64,000 bases of DNA. It comes from Rhynchopus euleeides. Lineage: Eukaryota > Euglenozoa > Diplonemea > Diplonemida > Diplonemidae. The position numbers and the translations under genes were made by a program. Shown one piece after another: positions 9,255-19,035 of the stretch; positions within the stretch are counted from its first letter, which is position 1, and each line of letters opens with the position of its first letter. The notes below the pieces were generated by a model. That model saw only the letters and a list, made by a program, of their open reading frames with translations. It searched no databases and was not told the origin of the DNA. The DNA is taken from NCBI GenBank assembly GCA_963210315.1, contig OY723308.1:434001-498000 (forward strand), given 5' to 3'.

Positions 9255-11158
9255 TATGTAAAATCCGGCGATTTATAGGGGGACCCTTTTCGAATTTTTT
9301 TTCCGGGGTGGGTCTATTTTGGACGTTTGAGGCCGATTTCGAAGGAATTTTTGAGTTTTGAGCCTATTTTGGGCCCTAAAACGCGTTAAAACCGGTCCCG
9401 AAAATGGCTGATTTTTGGCCTTGGCCAAATCTCGCCCAAAATATTGACCCAAAATTTTCTGGGACGAAAATCGGGCCCTGGTGGTCTGGAACTGTCCATT
9501 TTCGAAGACAGTCGTGAGAAAATCTCGAGTTTCCGCCCCGAGTTCCCTCATGCGACCCCAAAAATCAAGCAAATGAGGGTTGCCTCCAAATCGGGGTTGT
9601 GGGGAGAAAATCGGCCAAATGAGGTTCGGGTCGTCTGTTGTGCGAAATTCAGACAAAACTCAAGTATTCAAACGCTATACCTACCCCAACCGCAACCCCA
9701 CCCCCTGCCTTCTGCCCCCCCCACCCCTGTGCAAGGTCATGTGCCCCGTCCCATCGCGTGTTGCCTTGATTGTTGCAGATTTTCAAATTGGGAAATTTCA
9801 GGTGACCCGATGATAGGGATGTACCCCGAGGGTCTACCTGCAGGGATCCACTTTTTGCTATGCCTGCATTGCTGCTGTTTGCGCTTCTCGCCTCCACACA
9901 CCACCCTGGGGGGAGGGACAGAGGGCGGAGGGGGCTACACACTTACACAACCGATTCGGTCAAACAATGCCACGTCATCCCCATTGGGGTCCTGGACCGC
10001 GGCGTCTCTCCCAGCGAATTGGTGTCGTCATCAGGCAGGCTAAGTAGTTGTCTACACAGGACATTGGTTTTAAGGGGGGTCTGAGTTCTGCGGAACTGGC
10101 TTCAAGGGACGCCCCCTCGTAATGACTGGGTGGATGGAGCCAAGTAATACCAGGTGGTCGGACACCGGAACTCTCGGCATTTATTAGTCGCGGGAACTGT
10201 GTCCGTGTGGTAGGTGACCCCTTCCGATTCCACTGATTCCACTCTTGAACATGTAGTGTTGAAAGATACTTGGTGTTCTGATGTTTTACAGGGTACTTGA
10301 CAAAGGAAAGAGGGTAGTCAGTCTTGTGATCCACCCTGAATCCTTCCTGTGAGCAGCAGATCCACAACACCTTGACTTCTTTCAGCGGCTGTATTGATAT
10401 TGCCTGACACAGCAAACATGATTCAATTGGAGGAACAAGCCTCGTACACCAGCGGCCCAAAAGGTGGATTTCATGTATGGTTTTAGGATTTCCCTTATTA
10501 CTGATGGTGTAGAGACTACAAAGCCTGACCTGATGACGCCGCCATGAACCTGGGAGACACGCCGCGTGAGAAGGGACCTCGGTGCGGGGTGGCGTGAAGA
10601 TCCTGCCTGAGTGCCCTCGTCGGGACCCGCGGTAAACCGTGGCGTTCCCCCCGAGGCAAGTCCAGGACGAAGGTTGCAGATAACCGCTGCACCTCTTCGT
10701 CCGAAAGGAGCTCACAGGATAGGGGAACTGCCCACACCCCACTCACGACAGTGTATCCGAAAGGTGCACTGCGCGTGTGGTGGCGGTGTCGGGTCCAGAC
10801 CCACCTCGTTCCCCCATGCCCGTCAGTTGTTGCCCCTCCAGGGGTGGCTGCTGTCTGGCATGGGGGGCGCCCTCCCTGCCTTGCAAGGGAAAATGTAGAA
10901 CGGCATGCTGCCCGTTTCTTCATTTTTCACCTTGCCTGGTGGGGGGGGAACCTCTCACGAGGCAAAAAAGAGGAACGGCATGCTGCCCGTTCGCTCATTT
11001 TTGCCTCGGGGGTACATATGCAACCTCCGAATTTACATATGTAAGCTCCGGATTTTACATATGTAAACACCAAAATTTACATATGTAAATCGGAAAATTT
11101 TGATATGCAAAAATTTGATTAGCAAAATGATATGCATTTTCTGCATAAGACCACCGTG
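9255..11158. other. Right part of element Y, decayed
   Basis: After the nested element, the remaining Y sequence is A/T-rich with runs such as AAAATCGG and CCAAATC (9260-9660), then a decayed coding region on the minus strand (9975-10923), two near copies of GAACGGCATGCTGCCCGTT (10899-10917, 10973-10991) and the subterminal TTTACATATGTAAA palindromes up to the right end. Confidence 0.5.
9975..10923 (-). pseudogene. Degenerate protein-coding remnant in element Y
   Basis: Two overlapping leftward frames (10516-10923 and 9975-10742) look like one protein joined by a frameshift, reading from FGYTVVSGVWAVPLSC to ESCLLCQAISIQPL and SFVKYPVKHQNTKYLS. I recognise no family. It may be the remains of Y's own transposase. 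It does not match rRNA, which I considered. Confidence 0.3.
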
Positions 11159-11958
11159 TGCTTTAGTTGGAGTTGTTCATCCCCCCCCCTCCCTCCCTCT
11201 CCCCTCCCCAGTGCAAATCTCCGGAGGGAGGGGGGGGGGGGTTGGGAATTCAGGAGGGATTGGTACAGGTTAGTGCAGCCGGTGAGGCTGCTGGGCGAGC
11301 GGGGGGGGTGGTGTCTTAACTCCCTCCCTCCCTCTCTCTCCAGTTTCTGTCGGCAGTGAGTAGGGGTAAGGGAAAACCATCATAGAAGGGGGGGTGGGGG
11401 AGGGGGGCATGCGTCCGGCATCTGCAGTGCAGTTTTACAAAAGAACACCTCTGAAGGGAGGCGGGGTGGGGTGGGGGGGGGGGGGGGGTGGGGGGGCTGG
11501 AGGGGATTGTCTCAGCTGTGGTTCCCTCCCCTCCACTCCCTCCCCCCCCCCGTATCTCCGCCTGTTAGGCAACAAAACCATTACACCGTTCGGCAGATTT
11601 TGTTGGGAGCGCAGAATGGCTACACCACCCACCCCCTTTGCTTTGGGGGAGGCAGCGCAAGATACGGGCAGCAAAAAGGCATGGAGGGAGACAGAGAGAG
11701 AGAGAGAAAGTTTCTCAAATTTGACTCCGCCGGACTCTCAAAGAAATGGGCACCCGATGGCCAGACGAACTCGGAAAAAATGGTGGGGGAATGGGGGGGG
11801 GGTAGGGGGGGGGGGCGTGGTAAAGTATACTATAGATCAAAGGTAATGAGGTGTACATAGTCGACCTCCCGTCACGCATTGCCTCTTGAAGAGAGAGGGG
11901 GTGGGGGGTGTGGGGGCAGGGGTGAAGAGGGGGCACATCAGGAGCAAAAAAAAAGGAC
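11159..11958. other. Intergenic low-complexity DNA
   Basis: No gene is seen. The region holds C runs and G runs (11230-11240, 11477-11488, 11790-11816) and pyrimidine/purine tracts between element Y and the hAT derivative. Confidence 0.6.
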
Positions 11959-11966
11959 ATTCGGGT

Positions 11967-13170
11967 CCAGGCCTGGGCGGGGAACGAGCCCTTTTTCCAG
12001 GTTTTTTGGGTCGGGGAACCAGGTTTTTTCTAAGAATTTTTACAAGGGATTTTTTGCTCGCCCCCCCCACAGTTTCCAGGGGCGTGCCCGTCAGGCGGGA
12101 CCTTTTCTCTGATTTCTCTCCGCGTCATCATGTGACAGCTCTCGAGTGATGCCCAGAGATGCTTGCGGCAGAGAGTGCCCCTCATGCGCGTTACAGCTGA
12201 AAATGAATGAGGATCACCTGGCGCTCGTTCTCATCGGGGGTTGTGCTCCGCAGGGACTCAATACACCTTGGCACTCTCGCAGGGCTGGACATGCCAGCAG
12301 CTGGAGGACAGTTACAAAGCTGCCACTCCCCGACGCCACCCACCTGCTGGCCCCTTCAGGTCTGAAAACCCAAAAGCTCCCGGGGATTTTTGCAGTGGTG
12401 CGCACCATATTCAGCGCAGTAGGGTGATCTCTCCGATTTTCCAAAACTGCTGGTTTACTGGTTTGGGGAACGGTCGCCGGCAGACCGTTGAAATGCCCGT
12501 GTTAGCAAGGCACACTCACGTTTCAGGTAGCGTGTCGCGTGTCACGCATGTCGCGAACGCGGCAAGTGTACCTCCCAGGTGGGGAAGCCCGACCTCCTGT
12601 CCGATGTCAGTCAGGCTTCGAAGAAGCGCTTCATGGATGCGCTGACCTCCTACGCTGCACTGTACCCGGGGAAGTGAGATAGATGGACGGGCACACGCTA
12701 CATCGGGGGTCTCGGGGGCGGTGCCCCCCAGCCGCCGGAGGCCACGGTAGCGAACATCTGTTCGTGTGGGCGTACAGATTCTGTGCGAGTTGGCTGCGTC
12801 CTCAGAGGCGACTGGAGTGGTTGGACCCCGACTTGATGGGATTCGAAGGACTTGAGTACGAGACGTACGCCACAGGGGGGTCTGGGGGGCGTGAACCCCC
12901 CAGCCGCCGGAGGCCACGGTAGTGAACGTCTGGCTCTCCAGTTGGCCAGCAAGGCGAACGGTACGTGGGACAGACTTCCCTTCCATCCTTGTGCGCGCCC
13001 TGTCGACTGGGGAAAACTTAGAAAAAGTTTTTTCCTCTGCGAAACAACCTGCGAAATTCCCCTAACAAAATTCTTAGAAAAAAACTTTTTTTCCCATTAC
13101 AAAAATTCTTAGAAAAAAAGTTCAGAATCCTGAAAGTGGGGAACAAGCCCCCCAGTTAGGAACAGCCCTG
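11967..13170 (-). mobile_element. hAT deletion derivative A (non-autonomous)
   Basis: This 1,204-bp element in reverse orientation has ends CCAGGCCTGGGCGGGG and ...AGGAACAGCCCTG and is flanked by a perfect 8-bp duplication ATTCGGGT (11959-11966, 13171-13178). Its ends match those of the full hAT at 28541-33136. Internally it joins the gene's 5' region to its last few hundred bases, removing about 3.1 kb of transposase, and it carries two GC-hairpin repeat units (12705-12765, 12871-12930). The same deletion junction occurs in derivative B. Confidence 0.85.
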
Positions 13171-13384
13171 ATTCGGGTGGCCAAAAAAATTGGGGCCAAA
13201 AAAATCGTTCAAAAATCGAACCGGACCTATCTTCGTTGAACGCACGCTTCAAGGCGGTGCGGGTGCCCAGTGAAGCGGCAGGAAAGGTATTAAACCCGAA
13301 ACGTTAGTCGTGCGATTTTTCTCTCTCTCTCTCTGTTTACTTCTCGGCTTCTGGTAAAAAAAAGAAGAAAGAACTGGCATTTTT

Positions 13385-13386
<2 letters not shown>

Positions 13387-13437
<51 letters not shown>
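13387..13437. repeat. (TG)n microsatellite
   Basis: About 25 perfect TG units in a row. Confidence 0.95.
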
Positions 13438-13438
<1 letters not shown>

Positions 13439-14106
13439 AATTGAAGGGGAAACCCCCCCCTCCCCATTTTCTTCTGTTCTCACCGTGCCAGACAGGGTTT
13501 CCCCCCTCCCCCACTCACCCCCAGTCCTAAAGACAACGTACACCACCAACACCCAATACCCTAACACCACAGCCTAACGATCACCACCCCCATCCCCGTT
13601 CTCGCCGTCGAAATGTTAAGCCCTGCCTGTTTGTGTCTCTTCTTCTTCTGCAGCCTTGTTGTGTCAAAGGAGGGCATCACCACCGCCATACAACAGCAAA
13701 CAACAACAATCAGCCCGGAGGAAACTCAAGAGGATGGATAGTTCGGGGCCGGGGCCGGGTATCCCAGAGGGGGCTTTTCTTCATCAAAACGTTTATCGCA
13801 CCCCAGGGGGAGGGGGGGGGGGGGGTGGGGACGAGACAGACAGGGAGAGAGGTGTACATCACCACAACTCACCTCCCTCAAAAGTACCCCGGGTGGGCTG
13901 GGTCCGGGGGTCCATGCCCAATATAGGGAGGGGGTAGAATAGGGGGACGCCCCTAGGAAATTACCCTCCCTGTATAGCCCCCACCGAAAAAAATGGGCAA
14001 CACCGGCATCTATCTCCCCTCTCTCTATCGCAGTTCACCCACACACCCCCCCCACTTGCGGTTACGTTCCGTGCTGTTCCCCGTATACACCACCTCATTC
14101 GGTGGC

Positions 14107-14200
14107 GTGTGTGTGTGTGTGTGTGTGTGTGTGTTGATCACTTTTTAGGTGGGTTAACCCTGCACGGGTCCTAGCCCACCCTGTGTGTGTGTGTGTGTGT
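14107..14200. repeat. Hairpin unit flanked by (GT)n, copy 1
   Basis: A core of about 50 bases (GTTGATCAC...GGGTTAACCCTGCACGGG then TCCTAGCCCACCC) sits between two (GT)n tracts. GGTGGG pairs with CCCACC and ACCC with GGGT around a TGCAC loop. The same core, also inside (GT)n, occurs at 59244-59325. Confidence 0.7.
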
Positions 14201-14660
14201 TCGACGTGTGTGCACAAATCATGTATCCACACACCGACCATTTCCCCCCCCCCCTTCCCTTCCCCTCCGTTCTGTGAACACAAAGAGCGGGAGAGAGTCA
14301 GCCACAGGAGGAAGACAGAGATGGGCAGAGATCGCAAGCTGGTGAGAGAGGGAGCAGGTTTTTTTGCCAAAAAAAACCACATGGAATTTGACAAAAACAG
14401 GCAGATCACCAGCAGGACCCTTGCCTCGGGGGGGGGGGGGGATATTCGATATTTTGGCTGGCAGGGAGCGCCTCTGGTGGGAAGCGGGAGGGGCAGGGTG
14501 GGACCAAAGGGGGGGGGGAGGGGGTGGTGGGGGCTATCAGAGAGAGATCAGAGAGAGAGAGAGAGAGCCCATCCCCACGCACTCCGTTTACCTCCTGTTG
14601 CCTCGTTGTATCCACCTCACCCGCCTGTCGCACAGCCCGTGCTTTTTCGAGGGTTGTTGC

Positions 14661-17600
14661 TTAGCGGAACTCGCCGAGGTTGCAGACGGGGCAGATCTTG
14701 CCTGTTTTGGAGGGAGAGGGTGTGTTGTGCTGTGGCATGTCACGTTGTGTGTCGTACAGCAGTGTACAGCAGATGAAAAACAAATAATCTGCATAGGTGG
14801 AGAGTCGGCGCAGCAACATGGTCTCGACGAAACCAGGCAGTGTGGAGCTGCTGACTTGATGCTACCTCTCGCAAACGGAGATCGCCCCATCTCCCCACTC
14901 CTCTTCTATGCTTGAAGCCTCTGTCTTAAAGCTCCCGTGTTGACATACCAGTGTTGGACGGCTCTGCCGGGGCACCACAGCAGCTGCAGCGGATCGGAGT
15001 CACGGTGCCCTGCAGTGGGATGGAAGGTGCAGCAGGATGCGGTGTGGGGTGAGGGAGTGTGACGGCTCCAGTGTGTGTTGCACGGCAGAAGGGTGTGTTT
15101 TTGGGATGATTCGCCGCTTTGGAGCAGGCATAGTTGTGGGGCTGAAGAACGAGGTGCGATTCGGCTTGCCATCAGTGCGCAACAGTCCTGCTGATCACAG
15201 AGAGAAGACCAGCACATACCATGTACATCGGCACCCACGCCACGACACACGTCTCGAAGGGGTTGCGCGCGTCGTAGTCGAGCTGTACGGGTGTGGGTGT
15301 AGGTTACAGCGGGATGTCCACATCCAAAAAAAATCAGGGCAACGATGCAGAATCAGGTGGTATTTTAAAGAACACAGAGCAAGACCTCCATTCTGTGGCA
15401 GAGCGGCACAACGCCACCTGGCATCACTCGAAAGCACCAAAAACCCCCACCCACCCACACGGGGTGCGGCTGCATACCTGGGAGGCGTCGTCCTTGATGT
15501 CGGACGTGGTGACAGCCTTCTTCGCCTGGGCCTGCATCTTGGCGTCGGGGTTGAACTCCAGAAGACGGCGCCCCAGCACACCCGAGGTGCGGAAGAAGCC
15601 CTTCTTGTAGGTCTCGATCATCGCCTGGTTCACCACCAGGGTCATGTGGTTGGGGTCCAGGTCGTAGTGTGTGAAGTAGCACGCCATCTCGGCAGACTTC
15701 GACGGGTTGGTCACCTCCTGCCTGGCAAGCTGCAGCAGCGTCCCGCTTGCGTAGATGTGGGAACGCTTGATCACCTGCTCGCGTGCCTGCTGCTCCTTCT
15801 CGTCCGTCACCAGCAGCACGTTCATCTGCAGCACAGACTGGAAGGCAGCGCACGACTCCTGGAACTTCCTCTCCATGAAGTACTTCGTCCCCAGCTTCGC
15901 CTTCTCCTGCAGGTTCTGCAGAGTGATGGCCCGCACCGGCACCTTCTCGGGGGTGCTGTGGTACACATTGCGCGGGGGCAGCAGGTTGGGCAGCGGGACG
16001 GACCCGGTTGCCGCCAGGTAGCACTGGTAGAACAGGGGACGGAGGGGCTCGAACTCCTTGACACCCTTCTGCGCCTTGAGGCGCTTCATCCCCGCCTCAA
16101 ACGAGCCGGCGGCAATCAGGTCGCAGGGGTGCTCCGAGTTGGACCACTGCGCCAGGATGCCACGGCCCGACATCGGGAAGATGATGTCGCCATCGCCACG
16201 CCCCTTCATCAAGTCCTCCGCATCCACCTTGATCTCGCCGATGTCGCCCCACCCGTCGGCAGCATCCATGTCCATGTCATCGTCATCCATGAGGTCGTCA
16301 CCGCCACCCCACTTCGGAGCGCCACCACCATCCATATCATCCATCTCATCCATGTCATCGAGGCCGCCACCGCCCCAGCCACCGGCGGCACCGCCGTCGT
16401 CACCACCCAGGTCCTCGGTCTGCCCGCTGGCCAGCAGGGCCTTGACGCGGCTCTCCTCAATGCGGTAGAGGGGCCAGTCCTCCGCGTTGGGAGACGGGGT
16501 CGGCAGCTGGATCGCCTTCTCTGTGCCCGAGTCCTGCAGGCGCTGGCAGACAGCGAAGGCAGACTCCTTGGCACGCATCTCGCGCGTGGCGCGCACCTGC
16601 TGCATGTCCTCAGCCTCCTCGTCCTCCTCATCCTCGTCGACGGGCGGCATCACCATAGACTCGTGCACAGCCTGGGCAGCCTTCTTCAGCAGTGCCCCTG
16701 CCTTGTCGGTCATCCCGTTGCGCACCGCGATCTGGTGGGCCAGGGTGAACTGGCCCGCCTCCTCAAGGAGCTTGATGCGCGACTCAGCGTCGTCTGTGAA
16801 GAGAGCCGTCTGGAAGCGGTGGTTGACATCGTCGCGCTGCATGTCGGAGTAGTCACGCGCCTTCTCGTGGTTCCCCGTCAGGAAGTTGAGGAAGGACATG
16901 CGCTGCATGGCCTGTGCCCCGCCCTGCTTGTTGTGGCAGGTGTTGGTCAGCTGGATCTTGCCGCAGCTGCGTGCGGCACCGGCGAGCTTCTCCCACGCCT
17001 CCTCGTCGGAGAGGTTGTCGGCACACTCGTAGGCGTCCTCCAGGTTGCCGCAGTCGACAGCCAGGCGGAACCGGATCTTGTGGTCCTTCACGAAGTGCAT
17101 CGCCACCTCGGGGAAGCCGCGCTGCTGCAGGTAGCACACCAGGGCCTGCCCGTGGAAGCGTGCCGTCTTCAGGATCTTCAGCACCTCCGGCCACTTACCG
17201 CCGTGCAGGGCAAGCTTGAAGCGGTACTCCGCAGAGTCCACCGTCATGTTGCAGAACTCACCCTCGCGTGTGACGTAGTACACCTCGTCGCCCACGACAC
17301 GCACCAGGTAGATGGGTGCGTCGAGGGTCTTGATAGTGCCCGTGTCCCCGTTGGGGAGGCAGTACTTCAGGTGGTTCATGGTGCAGTAGAACAGCACGAT
17401 GGCCTTCTCGTCGAAGCATGCGCTCTTGACGCGGCTGTTCTCGTGGAGGGAGCAGACGCTCTTGAGGCCCTTCTTGGTGAGGATGGAGATGCTGTGCTTC
17501 GAGAGCAGGGCGACCTTCCCGTCGCGGGCAGACTCGGGGGACCACACGACGTACTTCACCTTGGCGGCAGTTGCCTCGCAGGTGACCTTCTTCTGGTGGG

Positions 17601-19035
17601 GGTCGAAGAGGTACACCTTGTCGTCGCCGCGCAGCAGGAGCAGCCCGTTGGGCGCCCAGAAGATCTCATCCGTGTTGTGCACCGCAGGCAGCACGGTCAG
17701 GATGTTGTTCTGGGTGTTCTTGATCACGATCTGACGACCCTTGTCAAGCACGGCGAACTTGTTCCGCTGGAAGAACACGGCGGAGTTGTAGTACCCACGC
17801 TTCACCTCCTCATGCGGCACCTGCTGCCGGTCGCTCTTGCCCAGGGGGTAGAGCTCGAAGGCACCACCGTCCTGTGCGTAGTAGAAGACGCACATGTTCT
17901 CCTCCTTGCAGTACGACATGGTGTGCGGGGGGTACGTCTGCGAGCGTGCCAGCTTGATGAGCGTGAAGCTAGCCTTGGTGTCGAAGTTGTAAGAGCGCAG
18001 CTGGCGCTTCGGGTTGACCCAGTACACAGTGTCGGCAACGACCTGCATCGCGGGGCGCTCGCGCTCCAGCTTGAACACGATCATCCCGGTGTCGTGCCCT
18101 GCGGCAATCAGGTTCTTCTCGGGGTGCACGGCAAGCACCCAGAAGCGGTCGCTGTCGCGGCGAGACACGTAGATGGCGGACCGGCTGTTCACATCCCACA
18201 CACGGATGGAGCGGTCCTCAGAGTTGGAGACAACGTAGTCCTTGAAGTACTTCACGCACGACACGTTACCCATGTGACCACGGAACTGCTCCTTCTCGTA
18301 GGCACGGATCTCCTCGACAGCCCAGATACGGATGGTCCTGTCGTCAGCCCCAGACACAATCAGCGGCAGCGTCGGGTGGAACGACGCGTAGTTGACCCCC
18401 CGCTCGTGCCCCTCGAGGATGTGCTTCGACTGAACGTCGTTGCTGCCAAAGATGTCCTGCGTGACGTTGCCCGCAAAGGTGGAGAGGCGCGACTGGTGCT
18501 TCAGCCCAGTGAGGTCCCACAGGCGCAGCGTCTGGTCCAGAGACGAGGACACGACAAGGTCGCGGGCAGGGTGGAAGGAGGCGCTCATCACGTAGTGGTT
18601 GTGCCCGGTGATCACGCTGATGCACGAGCGGCCCTGCCAGTTCCAGATACGCAGGGTCTGGTCGTCACTGCTCGACACAATCCAGGGCGAGCGCTTGTGG
18701 AACTCCACGGTACGCACGTAGTCGAGATGGCCCGTGAGGGTGAAGATACAGCGCCGCAGGCGGTAGTTCCAAATCTTAATCTTCGCGTCGTCACCACCAC
18801 TCACGAACAGCGGCTGGTTGCTGTGGAAGTCGACGCTGCGCACAGGGCCCTCGTGCTCCTCGAACCTGTCGATAAGCGACCCCATGCGGTAGTCCCACAG
18901 CTGGATAGCACCGCTGTGGAGGGAGGCAAGGATCCATGGCCGCTTCGGGTGGAAGCTGAGACCCTTCACACGGTTGGAGCGCGTCTCGAACTTGATCAGC
19001 GTCGAGTTCTTTGCCGACGCGCCATCGGACGCCAT
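14661..19035 (-). CDS. COPA: Coatomer subunit alpha (COPI), four exons, one apparent frameshift
   Basis: Alpha-COP is part of the COPI coat for Golgi-to-ER and intra-Golgi vesicles. Exon 1 (15478-19035, ATG at 19035) encodes an N-terminal WD40 propeller with repeats such as RMGSLIDRFEEHEGPVRSVD and IKIWNYR. The coatomer WD-associated region follows (about residues 330-780), then an acidic linker and the C-terminal alpha-COP domain. Exon 2 (15220-15280) carries LDYDARNPFETC, exon 3 (14949-15009) GTVTPIRCSCCGAPAE and exon 4 (14661-14701) GKICPVCNLGEFR then TAA, together a CxC/CxxC zinc module. Donors are GTATG and acceptors CAG. Exon lengths sum to one base more than a multiple of three. In exon 2 the family's VPxY motif is in the next frame, so one extra base is present (assembly error or real lesion). 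Without it the protein is 1,239 residues, normal for the family. Confidence 0.93.

Larger units (their letters stand above)
3719..11158. mobile_element. Outer DNA transposon Y, interrupted by other elements
   Basis: The left end CACGGTGGTCTTA (3719-3731) is mirrored by TAAGACCACCGTG at 11146-11158, and both ends are followed inward by TGCATATCATTTTGC-like sequence and arrays of the palindrome TTTACATATGTAAA (about 4207-4437 and 11015-11105). The dinucleotide TG flanks both sides, a possible 2-base target duplication. Y is split by a TA-flanked MITE (3732-4198) and by a CACGGTGG element (4438-9254). Its own remaining DNA is 4199-4437 and 9255-11158. The two-base duplication and CAC ends recall the CMC superfamily, but no diagnostic transposase could be named. 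Confidence 0.65.
13179..14660. other. Intergenic with microsatellites
   Basis: No gene is supported. Contents are an A/T-rich stretch, a (TG)n tract (13387-13437), C and G runs, a GT-flanked hairpin unit (14107-14200), and GA tracts (14540-14567) just downstream of the coatomer stop. Confidence 0.6.

Noticed and set aside
9975..10742. Suspected ribosomal RNA antisense frame
   Set aside because: The DNA does not contain recognisable conserved large-subunit rRNA strings, and the flanks are transposon. I treat it as a transposon gene relic.
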